Source: Hyphomicrobiales bacterium
Lineage (GTDB): Bacteria; Pseudomonadota; Alphaproteobacteria; Rhizobiales; HXMU1428-3
Direction of reading: 5' to 3'
Assembly (NCBI GenBank): GCA_021775385.1
Contig: JAJFHW010000367.1
Coordinates: 1 to 6,435 of the forward strand
DNA length: 6,435 nucleotides
The notes under the pieces were generated by a model. It made no database searches, was not told the DNA's origin, and saw nothing but the letters and a program-made list of their open reading frames with translations. Made by a program: the position numbers and the translations under genes. Every line of letters begins with the position of its first letter. Position 1 is the stretch's first letter. This document shows positions 1 through 6,183 of the stretch, in pieces.

Positions 1-1171
1 CTTCCTTACGGTACTCTGTCGGACCGTTACCTAAACCATCGAATTTAAAACCTTCTAGAGCTTCACCAACACCACATGGGTTGAATGTACCTGAACGCTC
101 ACAAGCATCAGCATAGAGCAATGTTTGTACATAGCATGTGTGTGCAGCCTGAGATGGAGGGAAGCCATACTTCTCACCAAATGACTTAACAAATGCTTTT
201 GAGCCAGCGTCAGATAATGACCAATGCCAGTTTGTTGAACCAAAGATACCCTTAACGTTTTTACCAGCACCACGTGCCATCAAACGAGAATAAAGAGGCA
301 CAACAATCTCAAAGTTCTTACCATTAACTTCTTTGTCACGAAGACCAAACTGAACAGCAGAAGTAAGAGAGTTGATCATGTTACCACCATAGTGGTTCAA
401 CACTAGGATATCGGCACCAGAGTTCAACACAGGAGCAACATATGAAGAGAAGTCAGTCGTAGCTAGTGGTGTAAGAACATTCTTAACTGTCTTCCAGCCC
501 TTAGCTTCAGTCGCAGCAGCAATAGAAGCTTGTTGCGTCCAACCCCATGTATAGTCAGCTGTTAGGTGATAAGCTTTACGATCCTTGCCGTATTTCTTCT
601 CAAGCACAGGAGCAAGAGCCGCAGCAGACATATGACCATTAAAGAAATGACGGAAACCGTTCGCTTTCTTATCTTTACCAGTCGTGTCATTTGAGTGTGT
701 CAAACCAGCCATAAAGATAACGCCAGCTTCTTGACAAAGACCTTGCACAGCAATCGCCACACCAGATGAAGAACCACCAGTAATCATAACTGCGCCGTCT
801 TTTTCAATCATAGACTTCGCAGAAGCACGTGCAGCATCAGACTTAGTCTGAGTGTCACCCGTTACATACTTAACTTTTTTACCAAGGATACCATTACCCT
901 TCAGCGCTTTAGATGAAAAAGTCTTCATCATGCCTGCGTCACCACCACCATTTAGGTGTTCAACAGCCAATTTATAAGCACGAAGCTCGTCAGCACCTTC
1001 ATCAGCATACGGCCCAGATTGAGGCACGTTAAAACCAAGTGTGACCGTGCCACCCTTTGGTTCATTCGTAAAAGCTGATGCAGAACTAGTAAAAATTGTA
1101 GGCATTGATAAGCCAGCACCAACAACGGCACCTGACTTCAACACACCACGACGAGTGAGTTGTTTTGACAT
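1..1171 (-). CDS. ABC transporter substrate-binding protein, Tat-exported, HAAT/branched-chain amino acid type (3' end missing)
   Basis: This is a periplasmic binding protein that would deliver a small solute to an ABC importer; the substrate cannot be read from sequence. The frame is open from ATG at 1169-1171 to the left edge, giving 390 residues. The start is supported by GGGAGGAA at 1176-1183. The N-terminus has a twin-arginine signal (TRRGVLKSG, residues 6-14), a short hydrophobic stretch and an ASA cleavage site after residue 33, so export is probably by the Tat system. The mature part follows the type 1 periplasmic-binding fold: GFNVPQSGPYADEG near the start, ITGGSSSGVAIA, a TNWHWSLSDAG segment, then AHTCYVQTLLYADACERSGT close to the C-terminus. 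As far as I recall, relatives are about 430-440 aa, so some 40-50 residues lie outside. Codon use is strongly biased (GGT, CGT, GAA), as in highly expressed genes. As the first gene leftward, it probably heads an operon with permease and ATPase genes beyond the edge. It is divergent from the XRE regulator. Confidence 0.93.
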   Translation of the reverse strand, partial: MSKQLTRRGVLKSGAVVGAGLSMPTIFTSSASAFTNEPKGGTVTLGFNVPQSGPYADEGADELRAYKLAVEHLNGGGDAGMMKTFSSKALKGNGILGKKVKYVTGDTQTKSDAARASAKSMIEKDGAVMITGGSSSGVAIAVQGLCQEAGVIFMAGLTHSNDTTGKDKKANGFRHFFNGHMSAAALAPVLEKKYGKDRKAYHLTADYTWGWTQQASIAAATEAKGWKTVKNVLTPLATTDFSSYVAPVLNSGADILVLNHYGGNMINSLTSAVQFGLRDKEVNGKNFEIVVPLYSRLMARGAGKNVKGIFGSTNWHWSLSDAGSKAFVKSFGEKYGFPPSQAAHTCYVQTLLYADACERSGTFNPCGVGEALEGFKFDGLGNGPTEYRKE

Positions 1172-1212
1172 AGATTTCCTCCCAGAATTCTTGTGTATAT
1201 GGATGAACGGAA

Positions 1213-1231
1213 CGTCTTAATGCGTCTTAAT
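1213..1231. repeat. 10-bp tandem direct repeat in the leader/promoter of the binding-protein gene
   Basis: CGTCTTAAT occurs at 1213-1221 and again at 1223-1231, a period of 10 bp, or about one helical turn. It lies between the candidate promoter at 1248-1275 and the ribosome binding site at 1176-1183. Head-to-tail repeats one turn apart are a common layout for activators or repressors that bind as tandem subunits. It is flanked by a 6-bp inverted pair (ATGGAT 1199-1204, ATCCAT 1230-1235). The protein that binds here, if any, is unknown. Confidence 0.45.
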
Positions 1232-1247
1232 CCATCAATGTCATTAG

Positions 1248-1275
1248 ACAATACTAAAGTAGACCACGCAGTAAA
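1248..1275 (-). promoter_or_regulatory. Candidate sigma-70 promoter for the substrate-binding protein gene
   Basis: Read on the minus strand, TTTACT (1270-1275) and TATTGT (1248-1253) are separated by 16 bp. Each matches the -35/-10 consensus at 4 of 6 positions. Initiation would fall near 1241, giving a leader of about 70 nt that includes the 10-bp direct repeat. A second, poorer TATACA box lies at 1194-1199 but would leave almost no leader before the Shine-Dalgarno sequence. This is inferred from pattern only. Confidence 0.35.
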
Positions 1276-1278
1276 GAA

Positions 1279-1304
1279 TGCAATAAATATTTGTTTTAAT
1301 TGCA
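1279..1304. promoter_or_regulatory. Palindromic element 1 of the divergent control region
   Basis: TGCAATAAA (1279-1287) and TTAATTGCA (1296-1304) form an inverted repeat with 8 of 9 bases complementary around an 8-bp spacer, centred at 1291.5. It lies just upstream of the TATAAT box at 1321-1326, overlaps its tentative -35 region, and lies close to the -35 of the divergent gene. A regulator bound here could affect both directions. Its arms differ in spacing from elements 2 and 3, so it may bind a different protein or the same one less tightly. Confidence 0.4.
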
Positions 1305-1326
1305 CTTTTTTGTAAATTATTATAAT
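1300..1326 (+). promoter_or_regulatory. Candidate promoter for the XRE regulator gene
   Basis: A perfect TATAAT lies at 1321-1326, with a weak -35 candidate TTGCAC at 1300-1305. The 15-bp spacer is shorter than ideal, which suggests either dependence on an activator or a different -35. Transcription would begin near 1333, leaving a leader of about 65 nt before the ATG at 1398. The -10 box sits inside palindromic element 2, and element 3 lies just downstream of the start point. This is a typical arrangement for autorepression. Confidence 0.45.
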
Positions 1327-1330
1327 TTGC
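1312..1330. promoter_or_regulatory. Palindromic element 2, overlapping the -10 box
   Basis: GTAAATTAT-T-ATAATTTGC is a 19-bp inverted repeat with one mismatched pair, the second base from each end, centred at 1321. It contains the TATAAT box of the regulator promoter, so a bound protein would compete directly with RNA polymerase. Its left arm extends to TTTGTAAA (1309-1316), which also resembles the left arm of element 3. Confidence 0.5.
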
Positions 1331-1342
1331 CTTTTCCGTAAT

Positions 1343-1358
1343 TGTAAATTAATTTACA
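1343..1358. promoter_or_regulatory. Palindromic element 3, perfect 16-bp operator candidate
   Basis: TGTAAATTAATTTACA is a perfect 16-bp palindrome centred at 1350.5, between the presumed transcription start and the regulator's ATG. The surrounding 1341-1360 can be read as two 8-bp arms, ATTGTAAA and TTTACACA, four bases apart. From memory, the ScfR regulator PccR of Rhodobacter binds TTTGCAAA-N4-TTTGCAAA; each arm here matches that at 6 of 8 positions. It is therefore a good candidate binding site for the adjacent regulator, probably for autoregulation. Confidence 0.55.
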
Positions 1359-1397
1359 CACTGAGCTTTAACACCTTAAAAACTAAGGAAAAAAGAA

Positions 1398-2693
1398 ATG
1401 TCACGCACCCTCATCGGAACAAGAATTCGTGAACGACGCCGGGCTAAGAAAAAAAGTCAGACAGGTCTTGCACAAGAAGTCGGCATTTCAGCATCCTACC
1501 TAAATCTAATCGAACACAATAGACGAGGAATCGCAGGTAAGACATTGCTAGCAATCGCAAAATCACTTGAAATAAATCCAAGAGATTTAACAGAAGGTGC
1601 GGATCAAGGCTTAATTGACAAAGTCAAAGAGGCAATCGCTAAGAATAGACACATCCCCTCTGAAGTTGATCGCTTAGAAGAATTCATTGGGCGATTCCCT
1701 GGCTTCGCACGCCTCATTGAACGCCTGTTTGATCTTCAGCAAGAACAGAATCAAAACCTACAAGCTCTTTCAGATAAAATGAATAGCGATCCATTTTTTG
1801 CTGAAGCCATTCACCTCATGCTCTCAAATATAACAACCATCCGTTCAACAGCCGATATCCTCCAAAAAAATCCACTCATTGAGGAAAAGTTACATTCAAA
1901 ATTTCTGTCCAATCTACTAAAAGAAAGCGAACGCCTCTCCCAAACCGCCAGCGGCATACTCGAACATTTTGAACAAACACATTCCCAGCAAGATAAACTA
2001 GCAGATCAAACAACCTTAGATACGTTCCTTGAAAGCAATGATTTTCATTTAGATATTTTAGAAACAGGAGCCGCATCGCCAGAAGAGATTATTGAAGAGC
2101 TCGCGATTGAAACTGAAGAACAAAAGAATGCATTGGTTATCTTAAAAGGGTATGAAACCATGGCTAAAGCCCTTCCCTTACAAAAATTCTTGAATAAAGC
2201 TGTGCAGTTAAAATTCGCACCACTAGAACTCGCCGCTTATTTTAAAACTGACTTAAGAAGCATTTTCTACCGCTTGGCTCATCTACCCGAACAAAACAAT
2301 TTACCAAAATGGGGGTTACTCGAATGCGATGGATCTGGCGCAGTTCTTTATCGAAAACAATTAACCACACTAAGCTTACCGCGTTTTGGTAGCGCCTGCC
2401 CATTGTGGCCCATTTACAGAAGTTTTAGCCAGCCAATGCAACCAATCTGTGCATTACTAGACATGCCAACAGGCGAAAGGTTCCTCACATACGCTGTTGC
2501 CCAGTTCAATGACCTTGGTACAATCGGTGTACCAGGCACATTAAAAGCCTCAATGGTCATCACACAAGATTACGACCAACTCATCGCCAAGACAGCACTC
2601 ACTTCATTACCCCAACTCTCTGTCGGGCTCCAATGCTCTGTCTGTCCTAAGAAAGAGTGCACCGCTAGGCGCGCAACCTACATCCTCGGCTAA
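1398..2693 (+). CDS. XRE-family transcription factor with a DHp-like middle domain and an ScfR-like (DUF2083-type) C-terminus
   Basis: This is a 431-aa cytoplasmic DNA-binding regulator. The start is supported by AAGGAA at 1385-1390, seven bases before the ATG. Residues 9-62 form an XRE helix-turn-helix, with the recognition helix around SASYLNLIEHNRR (31-43). Residues 131-180 resemble the two-helix dimerisation/phosphoacceptor (DHp) domain of histidine kinases: H139 with TTIRS at 146-150, and ESERL at 176-180. Residues about 290-431 resemble the ScfR/RamB-type C-terminus, with FGSACPLWPIYRSF (C334) and a final C-x2-C-x4-C (C413, C416, C421). Family members that I recall sense short-chain acyl-CoAs and control carboxylate metabolism. 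The IrrE-like peptidase segment found in some ScfR relatives is not seen, and there is no HExxH. It is divergent from the transporter gene and upstream of the kinase genes, so it may regulate either. The effector is unknown. The C-terminal family assignment is from motif recognition only. Confidence 0.85.
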   Translation: MSRTLIGTRIRERRRAKKKSQTGLAQEVGISASYLNLIEHNRRGIAGKTLLAIAKSLEINPRDLTEGADQGLIDKVKEAIAKNRHIPSEVDRLEEFIGRFPGFARLIERLFDLQQEQNQNLQALSDKMNSDPFFAEAIHLMLSNITTIRSTADILQKNPLIEEKLHSKFLSNLLKESERLSQTASGILEHFEQTHSQQDKLADQTTLDTFLESNDFHLDILETGAASPEEIIEELAIETEEQKNALVILKGYETMAKALPLQKFLNKAVQLKFAPLELAAYFKTDLRSIFYRLAHLPEQNNLPKWGLLECDGSGAVLYRKQLTTLSLPRFGSACPLWPIYRSFSQPMQPICALLDMPTGERFLTYAVAQFNDLGTIGVPGTLKASMVITQDYDQLIAKTALTSLPQLSVGLQCSVCPKKECTARRATYILG

Positions 2694-2839
2694 AGTCATA
2701 AAACTTTTCAAAATTATTAAAGTGCGACAATATATTCATGTTTAACCATAACTATACGTTCGGGTAATTTTTAAAAAGAATAACACTTGCCTCAAAATCA
2801 AATCTAGTTAAGCTAAAGAACATGCTTTGGGAGGAGCTT
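2694..2839. other. Intergenic gap before the two-component genes
   Basis: This 146-bp AT-rich stretch separates the XRE regulator from the receiver gene. No convincing terminator hairpin with a T-run follows the regulator stop. A weak promoter possibility is TTGCCT (2787-2792) with TAAGCT about 19 bp downstream. No copy of the palindromes from 1279-1358 is visible here. The two-component genes could be read from a local promoter or partly by readthrough from the regulator gene. Confidence 0.4.
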
Positions 2840-2842
2840 GTG
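2829..2842 (+). promoter_or_regulatory. Ribosome binding site that fixes a GTG start for the receiver gene
   Basis: GGGAGGAG (2829-2836) is a near-ideal Shine-Dalgarno sequence ending three bases before GTG at 2840-2842; its GGAGG core ends five bases before. An in-frame ATG at 2822 would place this element inside the coding region and has no Shine-Dalgarno of its own. The GTG is therefore preferred. Confidence 0.8.
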
Positions 2843-3205
2843 TCAAAATCTGTTCTAATTATAGAGGATGAGCCTTTTATTCTTGAAGCTCTTTCCTTTC
2901 TTCTTGAAAGAGAAGGTTATGCATTATCATCTTTCTCGGATGGTGAGGGGTGCATTGATTATATCAAAAAAATCAAACCCGACTTAATCATTCTCGACAT
3001 GATGCTCCCCAATATTAGCGGCATGCAAATTTTAGAAAATTTACGAAGCTCACAAGAATATCAATCACTCCCCGTTTTAATGCTAACGGCAAAGGGCCAA
3101 AGAAAAGACAGACAAGCCGCCGAAAATGCAGGCGCAAGTCTATTTATGACAAAGCCTTTTTCAAATGATGAAATCATAGCCAACGTCCACAAACTATTAA
3201 GCTGA
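2840..3205 (+). CDS. Receiver-only response regulator
   Basis: This is a 121-aa protein (GTG start) consisting of a single CheY-like receiver domain. All key residues are present: acidic pair E9/D10, phosphoacceptor D53 in LIILDMMLP, T83 in VLMLTAK, and K105 in MTKPF. It should accept phosphate from the histidine kinase encoded two genes downstream. There is no DNA-binding or enzymatic output domain, and the C-terminus ends right after the last helix (VHKLLS). It must act by docking onto another protein or as an intermediate in a phosphorelay. The next gene starts 14 bases after the stop, so the two are probably cotranscribed. The described SLC5-kinase partners CrbR and ErdR are, as far as I recall, LuxR-type DNA-binding regulators, so a bare receiver here is different. 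An alternative ATG at 2822 would add six residues. Confidence 0.9.
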   Translation: MSKSVLIIEDEPFILEALSFLLEREGYALSSFSDGEGCIDYIKKIKPDLIILDMMLPNISGMQILENLRSSQEYQSLPVLMLTAKGQRKDRQAAENAGASLFMTKPFSNDEIIANVHKLLS

Positions 3206-3219
3206 GGCTCACACTGAAT

Positions 3220-3465
3220 ATGAGCAAACCGTCCTCCTCCATAAATAAGAAAAGAGCTAAAAGAAAAATCAAGGAGTTGGCCTTTATACTCCCAGCGCTT
3301 GGCGTCTTCTTCTTCTTAACTCCATTCATCAACACCATCATCACATCAGACACATCAACAGATATAAGAGAATTATTATATTATATTTTTGGAGCGTGGG
3401 CTCTATTGATACTAGGAGCATATAGTCTCTCACGCAAATTAACGAATGAAGGTGACAAAGAATAA
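3220..3465 (+). CDS. Small two-helix membrane protein coupled to the transporter-kinase
   Basis: This is an 81-aa protein with a very basic N-terminus (KKRAKRKIK, residues 10-18) and two hydrophobic segments at about 20-41 and 52-71, joined by a short polar loop; the basic flank predicts both ends in the cytoplasm. Its stop codon shares a base with the kinase start (TAATG, 3463-3467), so translation of the two is probably coupled. SLC5 symporters such as ActP and PanF often have a small two-helix partner gene just upstream (YjcH/DUF485, YhdT, DUF4212 and DUF3311 types). By position and shape this is likely the equivalent for the sensor, but I cannot assign it to any of those families by motif. 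The ribosome binding site is weak (GAGG at 3204-3207, 12 bases before the ATG) and overlaps the receiver gene's stop, again consistent with coupling. Confidence 0.8.
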   Translation: MSKPSSSINKKRAKRKIKELAFILPALGVFFFLTPFINTIITSDTSTDIRELLYYIFGAWALLILGAYSLSRKLTNEGDKE

Positions 3466-6146
3466 TGCTCTCATTCAATTTACTTGTAAGTATATGTATT
3501 ATTTATGTAATTTTCTTATTTGGCGTCGCGGCATTTGCAGAACGTCAAGCTGAAAAAAATAAATTATCATTCCTTACATCACCTATAGTCTACACCCTTT
3601 CAATATCAGTATATTGCACAGCTTGGACATTTTACGGAGCTGTTGGCTATGCCGCTCAAAATGGTTTGGAATTCCTCACCATTTATCTCGGCCCCACTCT
3701 TCTCTTTATTGGCTGGTGGTGGCTATTACGCAAACTAGTGCATATCGGGCGTAAACAACGCATCACTTCAATCGCAGATTTAATTTCATCAAGATACGGA
3801 AAAAGCAATTCACTTGGTGTTATAGTAACCTTATTGGCAGTCGTTGGTTCAACTCCCTACATCGCCCTCCAACTCCAATCTTTAACACTAAGTTTTGCGG
3901 TCTTTACTTCAAATTCAGCTAATAGTGCTTCACCTGCAATAACGGCCCTCTTTACAGCAGCTGGACTAGCCGTATTTACAATTGTATTCGGCACAAGAAA
4001 CCTCGACGCCAACGAACAACATCATGGCGTTGTCACAGCCATCGCTGTAGAAGCCATTGTCAAGCTAGTTGCCCTTGTAACCGTCGGCATCTTTGTTGTG
4101 TGGGGAGTTGCTGATGGCCCAAGTGATATCATGACAAGGATCTCTGAAAAGCTCCCACAAAACGAAGCCCTCTTTACTCCCAGATGGGTCACACTTATTT
4201 TTCTCTCAGGTACTGCGATCATTTGCCTGCCCCGTATGTTCCAAGTGGTCGTTGTTGAAAACTCAGCAGAAAAACATTTAGCCACTGCAAGTTGGGCCTT
4301 TCCTCTCTACATGCTTTTAATGTGTTTATTTGTTCTGCCCATAGCTGTGGCCGGTCTCGATATTCTACCCGAAGGCTCCAACCCCGACCTCTTCGTTCTC
4401 ACAGTTCCATTAGCAGTAGGACAAGAAGAACTTGCAGCACTTGCATTCTTAGGTGGGTTTTCTTCAGCTACTTCAATGGTCATCGTGGCAGCCATCGCTC
4501 TTTCAACCATGGTCTCAAATCATATCGTCTTACCACTTTGGCTCTATGTCGCTCAAAGCCGCAATCCAGAAAGTGATGATGTCCGCTCAGTCCTCTTAAG
4601 AAGCCGGCGTATAAGCATTGCCGGCATCCTAGGCCTTGGCTACCTCTATTATATATTTACAGGTGGAACAACAGCCTTAGCATCAATTGGCCTAATCGCA
4701 TTCGTAGGTGTCGCACAAATTTTACCAGTTCTCTTGGGGGGACTCTTTTGGAGCAACGCCACCAAATCAGGAGCCATTGTCGGTCTCATCTCGGGTTTCA
4801 TCCTCTGGATTTACACCTTATTCTTACCAAGTTTCGACGGCGGCTTTATCCTCACAAAAGATGTATTAAACAATGGTCTATTTGGCCTCAACGCCTTACG
4901 ACCACAAGCCCTATTTGGTTTAAACATTGATGACCCATTAATCCATGCGGTCTTCTGGTCGCTTTCAATCAACACAATAAGCTTTATTACAATCTCTCTG
5001 CTAACAACTCAAAAATCTCTCGAACAATTACAAGCCGTCCAGTTCATCAACGTCTTTGAGCATACTTCAAGCAATCGAACTTCAAGACAAATAGCAACAC
5101 CAGAAGATCTTTTTATTCTGTCTCAAAGGATTTTAGGAAGACAAGAAACCACAAAATTGTTCAATAATATCGCAGAAGCACAAGGGAAAAAAAGTGGCCT
5201 GCCAGATCCAACCGGAGCTTTCATCGAAACCTTAGAAAAAGAATTCTCCGGCTCCGTTGGTGCAGCAACAGCTCATGCGATGATTGGTCAAATCACTGGC
5301 AGCGATTCCGTTTCTGTAGAAGAGCTCATTGCAGTCGCTGATGAAACAGCGCAAATCATGGAATACTCCGCCCGTTTAGAGCGCCAATCAAAAGAACTTT
5401 CAAAAACAGCCAATGAATTACGTAAAGCCAATGAAAAACTAACCCAATTAAGCCAACAAAAAGATGACTTTCTAAGCCAAGTTAGTCATGAATTACGAAC
5501 TCCTATGACCAGTATCAGGTCATTCTCAGAAATCTTGAAAAATGAAGAGACAATTGATAGCGAAAAACTAAATCACTTCTCATCAATCATTAATGATGAA
5601 AGCAAACGCCTCACAAGACTTTTAGATGAAATACTTGATTTAAGCTTTCTTGAAAGTGGTCGCATCAAACTCAACCTCGTACCAACAACCTTATCTGACA
5701 TACTAGATAAAGCAATTTCCGCCACTCAACAGATAGCTGAAGAAAAAGATGCGCTTATTATTTCAGAACCAAAAGCCCAAAACATTCAACTCATCACAGA
5801 TCCTGATCGCTTGTCACAGGTCTTCATAAATTTAATTACCAACTCAATTAAATATACCAACACCAGAAAACCAGAGATCAAAATCAATTGCATCGATCAT
5901 GAGCATTACTTAGATATCTCAGTACTAGATAATGGCCCAGGTATTCCAGAAACTGAACAAGAACTAATCTTTGAAAAATTTTCTCGCCTAAATACCAAAC
6001 CAGCAACAGGTGGTGTCGGCCTAGGTTTACCCATCAGCCTAGAAATCATGCAAAACCTCGGAGGCGAACTAAGATGTCTTTCAGTATTAAGCGGTGCCGA
6101 ATTCAGAGTAAATCTACCTAAATACCCAATCGTTGATAATAACTAA
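3465..6146 (+). CDS. SLC5 symporter-like sensor histidine kinase with STAC domain (CbrA/CrbS/MxtR class)
   Basis: This is an 893-aa inner-membrane kinase. Residues 1 to about 513 form a sodium/solute symporter-like module of roughly 13 helices, including YCTAWTFYGAVG (about 50-61), GTRNLDANEQHHG and FSSATSMVIVAAIALSTMVSN; the last helix is about 492-513. Residues about 544-612 match the STAC domain (ATPEDLFILSQRILGRQ to GAATAHAMIGQITG), which links SLC5 modules to kinases. A coiled-coil linker (about 618-668) leads directly into HisKA with phosphoacceptor H675 in SHELRTPM. The HATPase domain shows the N-box N789/N793, the D822-x-G-x-G box and a GVGLGL box (850-855). No PAS and no fused receiver domain are present, so it is shorter than CrbS or MxtR as I recall them. 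AAGGTGA at 3449-3455 is the ribosome binding site. It probably senses, and perhaps transports, a small carboxylate or amino acid and phosphorylates the adjacent receiver protein. The ligand is not deducible. Confidence 0.93.
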   Translation: MLSFNLLVSICIIYVIFLFGVAAFAERQAEKNKLSFLTSPIVYTLSISVYCTAWTFYGAVGYAAQNGLEFLTIYLGPTLLFIGWWWLLRKLVHIGRKQRITSIADLISSRYGKSNSLGVIVTLLAVVGSTPYIALQLQSLTLSFAVFTSNSANSASPAITALFTAAGLAVFTIVFGTRNLDANEQHHGVVTAIAVEAIVKLVALVTVGIFVVWGVADGPSDIMTRISEKLPQNEALFTPRWVTLIFLSGTAIICLPRMFQVVVVENSAEKHLATASWAFPLYMLLMCLFVLPIAVAGLDILPEGSNPDLFVLTVPLAVGQEELAALAFLGGFSSATSMVIVAAIALSTMVSNHIVLPLWLYVAQSRNPESDDVRSVLLRSRRISIAGILGLGYLYYIFTGGTTALASIGLIAFVGVAQILPVLLGGLFWSNATKSGAIVGLISGFILWIYTLFLPSFDGGFILTKDVLNNGLFGLNALRPQALFGLNIDDPLIHAVFWSLSINTISFITISLLTTQKSLEQLQAVQFINVFEHTSSNRTSRQIATPEDLFILSQRILGRQETTKLFNNIAEAQGKKSGLPDPTGAFIETLEKEFSGSVGAATAHAMIGQITGSDSVSVEELIAVADETAQIMEYSARLERQSKELSKTANELRKANEKLTQLSQQKDDFLSQVSHELRTPMTSIRSFSEILKNEETIDSEKLNHFSSIINDESKRLTRLLDEILDLSFLESGRIKLNLVPTTLSDILDKAISATQQIAEEKDALIISEPKAQNIQLITDPDRLSQVFINLITNSIKYTNTRKPEIKINCIDHEHYLDISVLDNGPGIPETEQELIFEKFSRLNTKPATGGVGLGLPISLEIMQNLGGELRCLSVLSGAEFRVNLPKYPIVDNN

Positions 6147-6183
6147 AATATTATACTTAGAAAAAAATCATAATTTCGGCACG

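Noticed and set aside
1319..1324. TATAAT on the minus strand as promoter of the binding-protein gene
   Set aside because: It results from the symmetry of palindromic element 2, would give a leader of about 140 nt, and has only a weak -35 match. The boxes at 1248-1275 are preferred.
1876..2076. Minus-strand open frame inside the XRE regulator gene
   Set aside because: It is covered by the regulator's DHp-like region, which explains the sequence.
1398..2693. IrrE/ImmA-type metalloprotease activity in the regulator
   Set aside because: No HExxH motif is present. The middle region fits a DHp-like helical pair instead.
2822..2839. Earlier ATG start for the receiver protein at 2822
   Set aside because: It has no Shine-Dalgarno sequence upstream and would put a near-perfect one inside the gene. 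GTG at 2840 fits better and gives the normal receiver N-terminus.
4022..4930. Several open frames on both strands within the kinase gene (4022-4285 minus, 4292-4576 plus, 4307-4510 minus, 4748-4930 plus)
   Set aside because: They lie wholly inside a well-supported membrane-protein gene and show no recognisable domain.
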